Source: Spirochaetaceae bacterium (GTDB lineage: Bacteria > Spirochaetota > Spirochaetia > Treponematales > Rectinemataceae). Taken from it: a DNA stretch of 64,000 bases. The stretch's first letter is position 1. Each line of letters begins with the position of its first letter. The notes under the pieces were generated by a model. The model was given only the letters and a program-made list of their open reading frames with translations, did no database searches and was not told where the DNA came from. Where the stretch lies: contig JANYKC010000060.1 of NCBI GenBank assembly GCA_025358255.1, forward strand, positions 1-64,000. Direction: 5' to 3'. Positions 32,692 through 40,977 of the stretch are shown here, piece after piece. The translations under genes and the position numbers were made by a program.

Positions 32692-34593
32692 TTACGCTTT
32701 TTCGGTCACAAGCCAGCCAAGGCCCAGTTCTCGGTATTTCGTGTCGGTCGGGTTTCCGCTCGCCGGATCCCAGCCCGAAAGTCGGTAATACTCCTCGCGC
32801 ATCCTCATGAAGTTCGCGCGGTCCACCTTGCGCCCCTTGCCCCTGCCCTCGTTCACGAGGGCGTCCTCGAAGAGCCTTTCGGGCAGGATGTCGTCCTTTG
32901 AATCGAAGCCCTCGCGCGCGTTGAAGGCCTTCATCATGTTGATCCTCCGTTCGCCGAGGAGCATGAACTCGTAGAGGGAGTAGTTCCAGCCGGTGGCCGC
33001 GTTCACCGCGTCCAGGAGCTCCTCGAAGCTGTAGATGGTCCAGGTGTGGAAGGTGAACTGGCAGACCGACATCGTATCGATGCCGCTCACGAAGCGCTGC
33101 GAATAGCACATGAGCTTCGTCTTCTCGTAGTCGAGGGTCTCGGGCAAGGGGACGGAATCGTAGAAGCCGAAATTCTTGAGGGCCTCCGAAGGCGCCACGA
33201 GGCAGCCGTCGTGCTCGGTGGACACGTGGTCGGGGCCGAAGGGGTTGACCGCGTAGGCAAGGGCCATGATGCCCTTGGAGGTGGGCATGTGGGCGGGGAA
33301 TTCCTTGTCCTTCACGGTGACGCAGATCCGCAGGGCGGCAGGGCCCAGGCTCCGCGCGAGGCGGGCCGTGCCTTCGGCCATCGCGTCGCCGAAGCCTGTC
33401 CGCGTGACCGTCATCTCTGCCAGCCTCACAAGGGCATCCCCCGAGCCGAAGCGCGCCTCGACGCCCCCGAGGTCCTCCGTCGTGATTATCCCCTTCTCCC
33501 AGCATTCCATCACGAATCCGATGACGCCGCCCAGGGCTATGGTGTCGACGCAATGCTTGCTCGCCAGCTCGTTGGCCTTGGCTATCGCGTTCATGTCGTC
33601 GACCATGCAGTTCGGCCCCAGCATGCCCAGGCTCTCGTACTCGGGCCCGCCGTAACGTGCTTCGATCCTCCAGGGGACCTCGATGCCCGGCTTGATGTCG
33701 CGCTTGCAGGACTGCGCGCAGGCCCAGCAGGTCCCTGGCTTATCCTCCATCATCGTCTCGTTGTAGACCTCGGCCGTCAGCTTGTCCACGCCGTCGAACT
33801 GGCCCATGGTCCAGTTGCGGGTCGGGAGGCCCCCGATCATCGAGTTCCAGGCCACGTTGAGGTTGGTGCCGTATCTCCTCCAGGCGGCGGCGCCTTCGTT
33901 CTCGAGGACCCTCTTGGCCCCCAGCTTGCCCAGCTCGGCGATGCGGCCGGGGTCGACGAAGTCAGGCTTGCCGGTGCCGCGCACCGCGATGGCCTTCAGG
34001 TTCTTCGAGCCCATCACGGCGCCCACGCCCGAGCGGCCGTTGAAGTGCTTGAGCTCGTTGACGATGCCGGCGTAGCGAACGAGCTTTTCCCCGGCAGGCC
34101 CGATGAGGGCCACGCGGATGCGGTCGTCCTTGAGCTCCGCCCGGATCGCGTCCTGGGCCTCGCCTGTCACCTTGCCCCAGATCGCCGCGGCGTCGCGCAA
34201 CTCGTACTTTCCGTCCTTGATCCAGAGGTAGACGGGCTTGGCGGCCTTCCCCGTGATCACGATGCCGTCAAAGCCCGCGAAGCGCAGCTCGGGGGCCCAG
34301 AAGCCGCCGGACTCCCCCGTGGCGAAGCCGCCGGTCTGGGGCGACTTGGTCGTCACGCAGTGGCGCGCGCTTCCGCTGACCGCGGCGCCGGTGATGGGGC
34401 CGAGGGTGAACACGAGCATGTTCCCGGGCGAGAGGGCGTCCACCCCGGGTCTCATGCCCTTGAGGAGGTACCAGGCGCCCATGCAACCGCCGCCGACATA
34501 CTTCCGGTAGAAGTCCTCGCCGGGCCTCTCCTCCTCGAACTTCCCCGACGTCAGGTCGACGTGGAGCATGACACCTGAATATCCTTTCATCAT
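32692..34593 (-). CDS. Aldehyde:ferredoxin oxidoreductase family protein (tungsten/molybdopterin)
   Basis: 633 residues matching the AOR family: GYSGVMLHVDLTSGKFEEE at the start, TKSPQTGGFATGESGGFWAPELRFAGFDGIVITGKA in the pterin domain, the iron-sulphur motif CWACAQSCKRDI and the fourth Cys in DTMSVCQF. The family uses a tungsten or molybdenum bis-pterin to oxidise aldehydes and reduce ferredoxin. Beside GAPDH and PGK it might act on glyceraldehyde-3-phosphate (GAPOR-like) or on another aldehyde from the pathway; this cannot be decided by eye. The start has GAGGAGG. No tungstate transport or pterin genes occur here. Confidence 0.92.
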   Translation of the reverse strand: MMKGYSGVMLHVDLTSGKFEEERPGEDFYRKYVGGGCMGAWYLLKGMRPGVDALSPGNMLVFTLGPITGAAVSGSARHCVTTKSPQTGGFATGESGGFWAPELRFAGFDGIVITGKAAKPVYLWIKDGKYELRDAAAIWGKVTGEAQDAIRAELKDDRIRVALIGPAGEKLVRYAGIVNELKHFNGRSGVGAVMGSKNLKAIAVRGTGKPDFVDPGRIAELGKLGAKRVLENEGAAAWRRYGTNLNVAWNSMIGGLPTRNWTMGQFDGVDKLTAEVYNETMMEDKPGTCWACAQSCKRDIKPGIEVPWRIEARYGGPEYESLGMLGPNCMVDDMNAIAKANELASKHCVDTIALGGVIGFVMECWEKGIITTEDLGGVEARFGSGDALVRLAEMTVTRTGFGDAMAEGTARLARSLGPAALRICVTVKDKEFPAHMPTSKGIMALAYAVNPFGPDHVSTEHDGCLVAPSEALKNFGFYDSVPLPETLDYEKTKLMCYSQRFVSGIDTMSVCQFTFHTWTIYSFEELLDAVNAATGWNYSLYEFMLLGERRINMMKAFNAREGFDSKDDILPERLFEDALVNEGRGKGRKVDRANFMRMREEYYRLSGWDPASGNPTDTKYRELGLGWLVTEKA

Positions 34594-34633
34594 CGAACCT
34601 CCTCGAGACCCGGGAACGCCTGGCGCATCGGGC

Positions 34634-35656
34634 TCATCGTGCTTTCCTATGGGAGAGGAAATCTATGGATACGGCAAGAAGGAGGACGAGGCCGGTGACC
34701 AGGGACTGCCAATAGGGACCCACGTCAAGGAGGTTGAGCGAAGTCTGGATCAAGGCGAGGAGGGCGATGCCGAGGACGGCCCCGAAGATCGTCCCTTCCC
34801 CGCCGTTGAGGCTGGCGCCCCCGATGACTGCCGCCGATATCGCGTCCATGTTGACGGTCTCCGCCAAGGTGTTCGTAGCCGAGTTGAAGCGCGCGATCGA
34901 GAGTATCCCCGCGAAGGCAGCCAGGACGCCGACGAGCATGTAGACGCCCATGCGCACCTTGTTCACATCGATGCCGGAGAAGCGGGCCGCTTTTTCGTTT
35001 GAGCCGACATAGTAGATCTTCCGGATGATCGTCGACCTCCGCGAAAGGAAATCGAAAGCCACTGCCACCACGAGGAAGAGGACGATGACGAATGGGATGC
35101 CCGTGGACCCGATGATGCCCCGGCCGATGAACTTGAACTCCACTGGCATGCTCTGCAGGGGCAATGGCATGCCCTGGGAGACGACGTTGGCGATGCCGCG
35201 CGCCACCTGCATCATCCCGAGTGTCGTGATGAAGGGGGACAAGCCTATCTTCGTGATGAAGAGGCCGTTGATGGTGCCGATGACGAGGCCCAGGAGGAGC
35301 CCGACAAGGGATGCCAGCCAGATGTTCATGTGGAAGTTCAGGAAGAGGGTGCCGACCACGACACCCACGAGGGCCATGACGGAACCGACGCCCAGGTCTA
35401 TGCCTCCGGAGATGAGGGCAAGGGTCATCGCTATGACAACCATCCCGTTTATCGCGAAGCTCATGAACATGGTCCGGAAGTTGGCCGAAGTGAGGAAGTA
35501 GGGAGACAGGATGCCCATCATGATGCTCAGCCCGATGATGACAAGGATCGTCGTCCCTTCCCTGAAACTGCCCGGTTTCCGGAAAACCCTCTTAATCGCC
35601 GGCGATTGCGGATCGGCGATGCTTTCGACGTCCGCGGCTTTTCCCTTACGCATCAC
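34634..35656 (-). CDS. Sugar ABC transporter permease (RbsC-like, CUT2)
   Basis: 340 residues with about ten membrane helices and the RbsC-type signatures ISGGIDLGVGSVMALVGVVVG and NTLAETVNMDAISAAVIGGASLNGGEGTIFGAVLG. Its start overlaps the ATPase stop (35653-35656). It forms the membrane channel with the RbsA-like ATPase and the substrate-binding protein. CUT2 importers take up pentoses, other monosaccharides and some polyols; the substrate is not clear from sequence. Confidence 0.93.
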   Translation of the reverse strand: MMRKGKAADVESIADPQSPAIKRVFRKPGSFREGTTILVIIGLSIMMGILSPYFLTSANFRTMFMSFAINGMVVIAMTLALISGGIDLGVGSVMALVGVVVGTLFLNFHMNIWLASLVGLLLGLVIGTINGLFITKIGLSPFITTLGMMQVARGIANVVSQGMPLPLQSMPVEFKFIGRGIIGSTGIPFVIVLFLVVAVAFDFLSRRSTIIRKIYYVGSNEKAARFSGIDVNKVRMGVYMLVGVLAAFAGILSIARFNSATNTLAETVNMDAISAAVIGGASLNGGEGTIFGAVLGIALLALIQTSLNLLDVGPYWQSLVTGLVLLLAVSIDFLSHRKAR

Positions 35657-37182
35657 GCAACTCCTCTTCCATGGTTTTCCTGCTCTTCCGAGCTCAGGCA
35701 GGCCATCTGGACGATCGACCTCTCGTTGACCCCTCCGCCTTCCAGGACACCGCAGACGCTCCCCTCGTACATGACCGCGACCCGGTCGCAGACCCCGATG
35801 ACCTCGGGCAGTTCCGACGAGATCATGATCACGCCGATCCCCTCGGACGCGAGCCTCCGGAGGAGGTGGTAGATCTGGGCCTTTGCCCCGATGTCGATGC
35901 CCCGCGTCGGCTCATCCATGATGATTACCTTGGGCGCGACCGACAGGAGCTTGGATATGAGGACCTTCTGCTGGTTGCCGCCGGAAAGGCTGTTGACCTT
36001 CTGGCCCACGCTCGCGATCTTGATGAGCATCTCTCCCACGTAGCGTTGTGCGAGCCCGTTCTCGGCCTTCGCCTGGATGAGGGAGAGTTTTGCGACCTTG
36101 CCCAAGTCCATCACCGAGATGTTTTTCGAGATGCTCAGGTCCAGGAAAAGGCCTTCCAGGGCCCTGTTTTCCGTCAGGTACACGATGCCTTCCCGTATCG
36201 CGTCCCGGTAGTCGCGGATATGCAGTTCCTTTCCGCCCAGGCTCACCGTCCCTCCAGTCCTGCGCATGAGGCCGCAGATCGTCCTTGCGGTCTCGGTCCT
36301 TCCCGAGCCCACAAGGCCGGCGAAACCGAGGATCTCCCCCTGCTTGAGCGTGAAGGAGACATCCTTGAAGACACCCTTGCAGGCTAGCCCCTTCACCGTG
36401 AGGATGGCATCGCCGATCGTGCCCGGCGCGGCCTTGGCGGGATATATGTCCGTCAGGTCCCTGCCGACCATGCGGTTCACGAGGGCAACCTGGTCGAGGG
36501 CGGAGACCGCGTTGGTTTCTATGAGGTTGCCGTCACGGAGGATGGTGACCGTGTCGGCGATGCGGTAGATCTCGGCAAGGCGGTGGCTGATATAGAGGAT
36601 GCCGATCCCTTTCGCCTTGAGGGTTCCAATGATGCGGAACAGGACTTCGGTCTCGGACTCCGTCAGGGCCGCGGTCGGCTCGTCGAAAATGATGACCTTG
36701 CAGTTCACGGAAAGGGCCTTCACGATCTCTATGACCTGCTGCTGCGAGACGCCAAGCTCCCTTACTTTCTGCCGTGGATCGATATGGGCATGCCCCTCGA
36801 AATCGGCCAGGAGGCGCTTTGTCTCCTTGTAGATGTCCTGGAAATCCACGAAGCCGGGCCGGTTCAGGGCGGGCATGAATATGTTCTCCGCCACGCTGAT
36901 GTGCTGGCAGAGGGCGATCTCCTGGTGGACAAAGCCGATGCCCCTGCCCAAGGCGTCGCTGGGCGAGCGAAAGCTGACCTTCGTGCCCTCGAGGATGATG
37001 TCGCCCTCGTCGGGCTCGTATACGCCGCCGATCACGTTCATCAGGGTGGACTTGCCCGCCCCGTTCTCGCCGACCACCGCATGGACAGAACCGGGCGCCA
37101 AGGAGATGGTCACTCCATCGAGGGCCTGGGTCGCGAAAAACCTCTTGCGGATGCCCCGCACTTCCAGAATCGGTTGCGCCAT
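35653..37182 (-). CDS. Sugar ABC transporter ATPase (RbsA-like, two ABC domains)
   Basis: 509 residues with two ATPase domains. The first has a normal Walker A (GENGAGKST) and the Walker B region VIIFDEPTAALTESE. The second has the degenerate nucleotide loop GLVGSGRTETARTI usual for CUT2 ATPases, then LSGGNQQKVLISKLL and VIIMDEPTRGIDIG. The start has GGGAGG upstream. A terminator hairpin lies between the upstream substrate-binding gene and this one, which should lower its expression relative to that gene. Confidence 0.95.
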   Translation of the reverse strand: MAQPILEVRGIRKRFFATQALDGVTISLAPGSVHAVVGENGAGKSTLMNVIGGVYEPDEGDIILEGTKVSFRSPSDALGRGIGFVHQEIALCQHISVAENIFMPALNRPGFVDFQDIYKETKRLLADFEGHAHIDPRQKVRELGVSQQQVIEIVKALSVNCKVIIFDEPTAALTESETEVLFRIIGTLKAKGIGILYISHRLAEIYRIADTVTILRDGNLIETNAVSALDQVALVNRMVGRDLTDIYPAKAAPGTIGDAILTVKGLACKGVFKDVSFTLKQGEILGFAGLVGSGRTETARTICGLMRRTGGTVSLGGKELHIRDYRDAIREGIVYLTENRALEGLFLDLSISKNISVMDLGKVAKLSLIQAKAENGLAQRYVGEMLIKIASVGQKVNSLSGGNQQKVLISKLLSVAPKVIIMDEPTRGIDIGAKAQIYHLLRRLASEGIGVIMISSELPEVIGVCDRVAVMYEGSVCGVLEGGGVNERSIVQMACLSSEEQENHGRGVA

Positions 37183-37198
37183 GATTGCCTCCCGGCGA

Positions 37199-37232
37199 GA
37201 AAAAAAGGCAGGGCCACGATCGACCCTGCCTT
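37199..37232 (-). terminator. Intercistronic attenuator within the sugar ABC operon
   Basis: On the minus strand, AAGGCAGGG-tcgatcgtgg-CCCTGCCTTTTTTT forms a GC stem with a seven-base T-run, 84 bp after the binding-protein gene and before the ATPase gene. Partial termination here would give more binding protein than transporter. Confidence 0.85.
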
Positions 37233-37265
37233 CCCTTTCGCCATTCTAGTTCGGGCCTGCCCGCA

Positions 37266-38291
37266 TTACCAGCCGACGAAGGCCTTGGACGAGCGGCGCT
37301 TGAGCCAGTCGTTCGTGTTGAAGTACTTGGTGCTTCCCTTGGTGATCAGGTCGAGGCCGTTGTCCACGTAGGGAAGGGAGAGGAGATAGTCGCCCTTCGC
37401 GGCCGCGGCGTTGAGGGGATCGACCATCTGGTTCTTGGTGAGGTAGAGGATCATGAAGGAGAGGTAGCCCTGCATGTAGGCGTTCGGCTGGATGGCGCCG
37501 AGCATCTGGTCCTTCTCGATCATCTCAAGGATGGCAGCGTCGAAGTCGCAGCAGATCACCTTGATCTTCCCGCCGAGCTCGGTCGCGGCCTGGGCCGCGG
37601 CTCGGCCAGAGGGGCCTTCGGGGCTGAAGATGCCGGCGAGGTCGGGGTTCTTCTGGGCTATGGCCATGATGCCGGCATAGGTCTTGTTGGAGTCCTGCTG
37701 GGAGAGGAGCTCGGCGACCACCGTGATGTTCGGGAACTCTTCCTTGATGACCTTGATGAAGGTGTTGACACGGATCTGGTGGTTGGTCTGGGTGTTGCGG
37801 GTTACCATGACCTTGCCCTTGCCGCCGATCGCCTTGGCGAGGGAACGGGCGGCGAAGGCGCCTTCCTTCTCGTTCGAGGAGGTCACGAAGCCGACCTTGG
37901 CCGTGCTGGTGTCGCTGGCGAAGGTGACGACGGGAATCTTCTTGCCCATGGCGGCGTTGACCGGTTCGATGAAGACCGCGTCATCGATGGGGCTCAAGGC
38001 TATGCCGGCCGGGTTCTTGGCCATGATCTGCTCGAAGGCCGTGACCTGTTTGGGACCGTCGTATTCGGTCGTGCCCTGGTAGACGGCCTTCACGCCCATC
38101 TGCTTGGCGGCGTCCTTGAAGCCCTCGAATGCGGCGACCCAGTACTCGACTCCCGACACGAAAGTGCACATGTAATAGGTCTGGTCGGCAGGTCCTGAGA
38201 ACTTCTTGTTCTGGACCTGGGCTGCAAGGGTCCCCGCAGCGAGTAGGCAGAGCACGAGAAGGATCGAAATGATCTTCGTTCGCTTGAGCAC
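37266..38291 (-). CDS. Sugar ABC transporter substrate-binding protein (CUT2)
   Basis: About 341 residues with a signal peptide (KIISILLVLCLLAAGTLAA; the GTG start at 38291 has AGGAGG). The mature protein is a type I periplasmic-binding protein: YYMCTFVSGVEYWVAAFEGFKDAAKQMGVK, then IALSPIDDAVFIEPVNAAM and VVTFASDTSTAKVGFVTSSNEKEG. It is the first gene of the importer operon; the intergenic terminator downstream suggests it is made in excess. The ligand is unknown; the close relatives I recognise bind monosaccharides. Confidence 0.92.
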   Translation of the reverse strand: MLKRTKIISILLVLCLLAAGTLAAQVQNKKFSGPADQTYYMCTFVSGVEYWVAAFEGFKDAAKQMGVKAVYQGTTEYDGPKQVTAFEQIMAKNPAGIALSPIDDAVFIEPVNAAMGKKIPVVTFASDTSTAKVGFVTSSNEKEGAFAARSLAKAIGGKGKVMVTRNTQTNHQIRVNTFIKVIKEEFPNITVVAELLSQQDSNKTYAGIMAIAQKNPDLAGIFSPEGPSGRAAAQAATELGGKIKVICCDFDAAILEMIEKDQMLGAIQPNAYMQGYLSFMILYLTKNQMVDPLNAAAAKGDYLLSLPYVDNGLDLITKGSTKYFNTNDWLKRRSSKAFVGW

Positions 38292-38419
38292 AATAGGCCT
38301 CCTGAAGATTACCGGCGCACTATCGGCGTCAGTTCTTGGATGCAGTGTGCAACAGCTATCAGGATCTGTCAATGTTTATTTTACATATAGATATTGATTT
38401 TGATATAACGAATGCTAGA

Positions 38420-38447
38420 TTGACTCTTTGACCAAACGTGGTATCAT
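38420..38447 (+). promoter_or_regulatory. Candidate promoter upstream of the UroD-like gene
   Basis: TTGACT (38420-38425) and TATCAT (38442-38447) are spaced 16 bp in an AT-rich 250-bp region between the divergent importer and UroD-like genes. It lies about 95 bp before the start codon. The minus-strand promoter for the importer was not placed with confidence. Confidence 0.5.
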
Positions 38448-38542
38448 TTCCCGGGGTTATGGCGAGATCTGGCGACATTTTCGGGAAAAAAGGCGCAGAA
38501 TATGCTGCCAATGGTATATAGCTACTTTTTATGGAGGCGATC

Positions 38543-39802
38543 ATGAACGGAAAAGAACGGATCAGGCTCGCTCTGGCTCACAAGGAAGCCGACCGGGTTC
38601 CGGTGGATTTTGGCGGCTGCGCCCAGACGACGATCCAGGTCGGCGTAATTGCCGCACTTAGGGACCATTTTGGCCTGGAAAAACGAAAGGTCATCGTCGA
38701 AGAACCCTACACCATGATGGGAAGGATGGACGAAGACCTCAAACAGGCCATGGGATGCGATGTCGATGCCCTCAACCTCCTCCACACCTTCTTTGGCAAC
38801 AGCCGGAAGGACTGGAAGGAATTCCGCATGGAGGATGGCCTGGAAGTCCTCGTCCCCGGCGATTTCAATGTCACCCGGGATGAAAGAGGTGACATCCTCA
38901 CCTATCCCGTGGGCGACACCACCTGCCCGCCGAGCGCCAGGATGCCCAAGGGCGGCTATTACTTCGATGCCATACTCCGCCAGCACCCCATCGATGACGA
39001 GAAACTGAGGGCGGAAGACAACCTGGAGGAGTTCGGGGCCTTGAGTGGGCCGGAACTGGATTTCCTGGTCGAAGGCCTCAAGGAGCAGGCTAAAACCGGG
39101 CGTGCCGCCTTCGGCGTCGTCCCCGGAGCCGGCCTCGGCGACATTGCCTGTGTCCCGGCACCATGGATGAAGGACCCCAAGGGCATCCGCGACATCGAGG
39201 AATGGTACGTCTCGACCGCCATCAGGAGGCCCCTCCTCCACGAGATATTCGATCGCCAGACCGATATCGCGATCCTGAACCTGGAAAGAATCAACCAGGC
39301 TGTGGGCAAGGACATGGATATCGCGTGGATCTGCGGAACGGACTTCGGGACCCAGACCTCAACCTTCTGCTCCCTGGCCACCTACAAGGAGCTTTACGAG
39401 CCCTATTATAGGAAGGTCAACGGCTGGATCCACCAGAACACCTCCTGGAAAACCTTCAAGCATTGCTGCGGGGCCGTAGAGACTTTTATGGAAGCCTTCA
39501 TCGAGTCGGGTTTCGACATCATCAATCCCGTCCAGTGGACCGCGAGCGGCATGGACCCCTTGCTCCTGAAAAAGCGTTACGGGGACGCCTTGGTGTTCTG
39601 GGGCGGCGGCGTGGATACCCAAAAAACCCTCCCCTTCGGCAGCCCCGCGGAAGTCCGGGCGGAAGTCTTGCGGATCTGCGAAATTTTCGCCCCAGGCGGT
39701 GGCTTTGTATTCAATACGGTCCACAACATCCAGGCAAATACGCCTGTGGCCAACATCGTCGCCATGCTGGAAGCCCTGGATGAATTCAATGGCCGAACCT
39801 GA
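38543..39802 (+). CDS. Uroporphyrinogen decarboxylase superfamily protein (UroD-like)
   Basis: 419 residues beginning NGKERIRLALAHKEADRVPVDFGG, the usual opening of UroD-superfamily proteins, with later blocks KHCCGAVETFMEAFIESGFDIINPVQ and ALVFWGGGVDTQKTLPFGSP. True HemE is about 340-360 aa and lies with haem genes; this longer form is more like corrinoid-type methyltransferases (MtaA/CmuA-like), and such proteins often sit in sugar or polyol operons without a proven role. The ATG at 38543 has GGAGG, making the ORF start at 38531 unlikely. It overlaps the IclR gene. Confidence 0.85.
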   Translation: MNGKERIRLALAHKEADRVPVDFGGCAQTTIQVGVIAALRDHFGLEKRKVIVEEPYTMMGRMDEDLKQAMGCDVDALNLLHTFFGNSRKDWKEFRMEDGLEVLVPGDFNVTRDERGDILTYPVGDTTCPPSARMPKGGYYFDAILRQHPIDDEKLRAEDNLEEFGALSGPELDFLVEGLKEQAKTGRAAFGVVPGAGLGDIACVPAPWMKDPKGIRDIEEWYVSTAIRRPLLHEIFDRQTDIAILNLERINQAVGKDMDIAWICGTDFGTQTSTFCSLATYKELYEPYYRKVNGWIHQNTSWKTFKHCCGAVETFMEAFIESGFDIINPVQWTASGMDPLLLKKRYGDALVFWGGGVDTQKTLPFGSPAEVRAEVLRICEIFAPGGGFVFNTVHNIQANTPVANIVAMLEALDEFNGRT

Positions 39803-40736
39803 GAACCACTCTCCTCTTGACCTCAGCGAAGACGATGGAGTAGCCTTATTTCCATACTCCATAAAGAACCAACCTGAGGAGCCCAACCTGGCAAAGAATG
39901 ACACATCCAAGAAGGAACAGCGGGAATACTCGGCTCCGGCCGTGGATAGGACCCTGGACATCTTCGAATTCATGGCCAGGAACCCCCGCCCCTACGGGGC
40001 CACCGAGCTGTCCCGGGCGCTCAATGTGCCGCTGAACTCCATCTTTCGCATCCTCAAGCGCCTCACGGAGCGGGAGTACACGGTCCAGGATCCCGCATCC
40101 GGCGGATACCAGCTCTCCACGCGGGTCTTCACCCTCGGGATGAGCCTATATACCCGCTATGAGCTGCGGCAACGCGCCCGCCCCCACCTTGAATGGCTTT
40201 GCCGAGAGACGGAGGAGACCTGCCAGATCCAAGTGGCAAGGGGCGAAAAGCTCCTTGTCCTGGACACGATCAGCCCCGAAGTGGAGTTCTATCTCCGGGT
40301 CGTGCCCGGAAGCCTTGTCTACTATCATCCGAGCGCCTTCGGCAAGGCCATCCTCGCTTTTGAGGATGAGGATCGGGTCAAGGAAATGCTGCCGCCCCGC
40401 CTCCCCGTGCTCACCCCGAAAACCATCCAGCTCAGGGCCGAGTTCATCGAGAGCCTTGCGGCGACTCGGGCTACCGGCCTTGCCTATGACGACGAGGAAT
40501 ACACGACCGGCATCCTCTGCATTGGAGCACCGGTCTTTGACGTGACCGGCAAGGTGGTCGCCGGGATCGGCATAACCGGCCTCATCGGCACCTACGGCAA
40601 TGGAAAGAAGCCTATTTTCGAGCGGCTCGTCCTGGAATGCGCAATGCGGCTTTCCAAGGACATCGGGTATCCAGGGGACTTCTTCAACGACAAGCTCAGC
40701 TCGACCATGGAAAGCCTCCCCAGAAAGCCTTCCTGA
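39789..40736 (+). CDS. IclR-family transcriptional regulator
   Basis: 315 residues. After a 45-residue extension comes the HTH (VDRTLDIFEFMARN..YGATELSRALNVPLNSIFRILKRLTE), then the effector domain RPHLEWLCRETEETCQIQVARGEKLLVLDTIS...HPSAFGKAILAF...TGILCIGAPVFDVTGKVVAGIGITG. IclR proteins bind small acids or sugar derivatives and control catabolic operons. The chosen start overlaps the UroD-like gene by 14 bp. A candidate IclR operator lies 64 bp downstream, before the dehydrogenase operon promoter. Confidence 0.93.
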   Translation: MAEPENHSPLDLSEDDGVALFPYSIKNQPEEPNLAKNDTSKKEQREYSAPAVDRTLDIFEFMARNPRPYGATELSRALNVPLNSIFRILKRLTEREYTVQDPASGGYQLSTRVFTLGMSLYTRYELRQRARPHLEWLCRETEETCQIQVARGEKLLVLDTISPEVEFYLRVVPGSLVYYHPSAFGKAILAFEDEDRVKEMLPPRLPVLTPKTIQLRAEFIESLAATRATGLAYDDEEYTTGILCIGAPVFDVTGKVVAGIGITGLIGTYGNGKKPIFERLVLECAMRLSKDIGYPGDFFNDKLSSTMESLPRKPS

Positions 40737-40762
40737 ACGAGGACCACCTCGGAAATTCAAAC

Positions 40763-40784
40763 CCCTCCTCACGGAGGGTTTTTT
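40763..40784 (+). terminator. Intrinsic terminator after the IclR gene
   Basis: CCCTCC-tcac-GGAGGG followed by TTTTTT. It separates the UroD-IclR unit from the dehydrogenase operon. Confidence 0.85.
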
Positions 40785-40799
40785 ATTTATAAAATAAGT

Positions 40800-40851
40800 G
40801 TTCCACCTATAGAACAATATGATTGACATTCTACATATCACATGTTAATAC
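40800..40851 (+). promoter_or_regulatory. Strong promoter with upstream IclR-type inverted repeat
   Basis: TTGACA (40823-40828) and TAATAC (40846-40851), 17 bp apart, are close to consensus. GTTC-cacctata-GAAC (40800-40815) lies just upstream of the -35 box, a position suited to an activator or repressor of the IclR type. It should drive the dehydrogenase-to-transketolase operon. Confidence 0.7.
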
Positions 40852-40977
40852 TACCTGTAAAATAGCTGCTGATACAGTTTGCATGGAGCAGTGAGCGACC
40901 TCGATGACGCGGCGTCGCCGTTTTCCTCGAGGGAGAAAGCGACCCGACATGGGTCCATGACTACAGGAGGGCGCATA

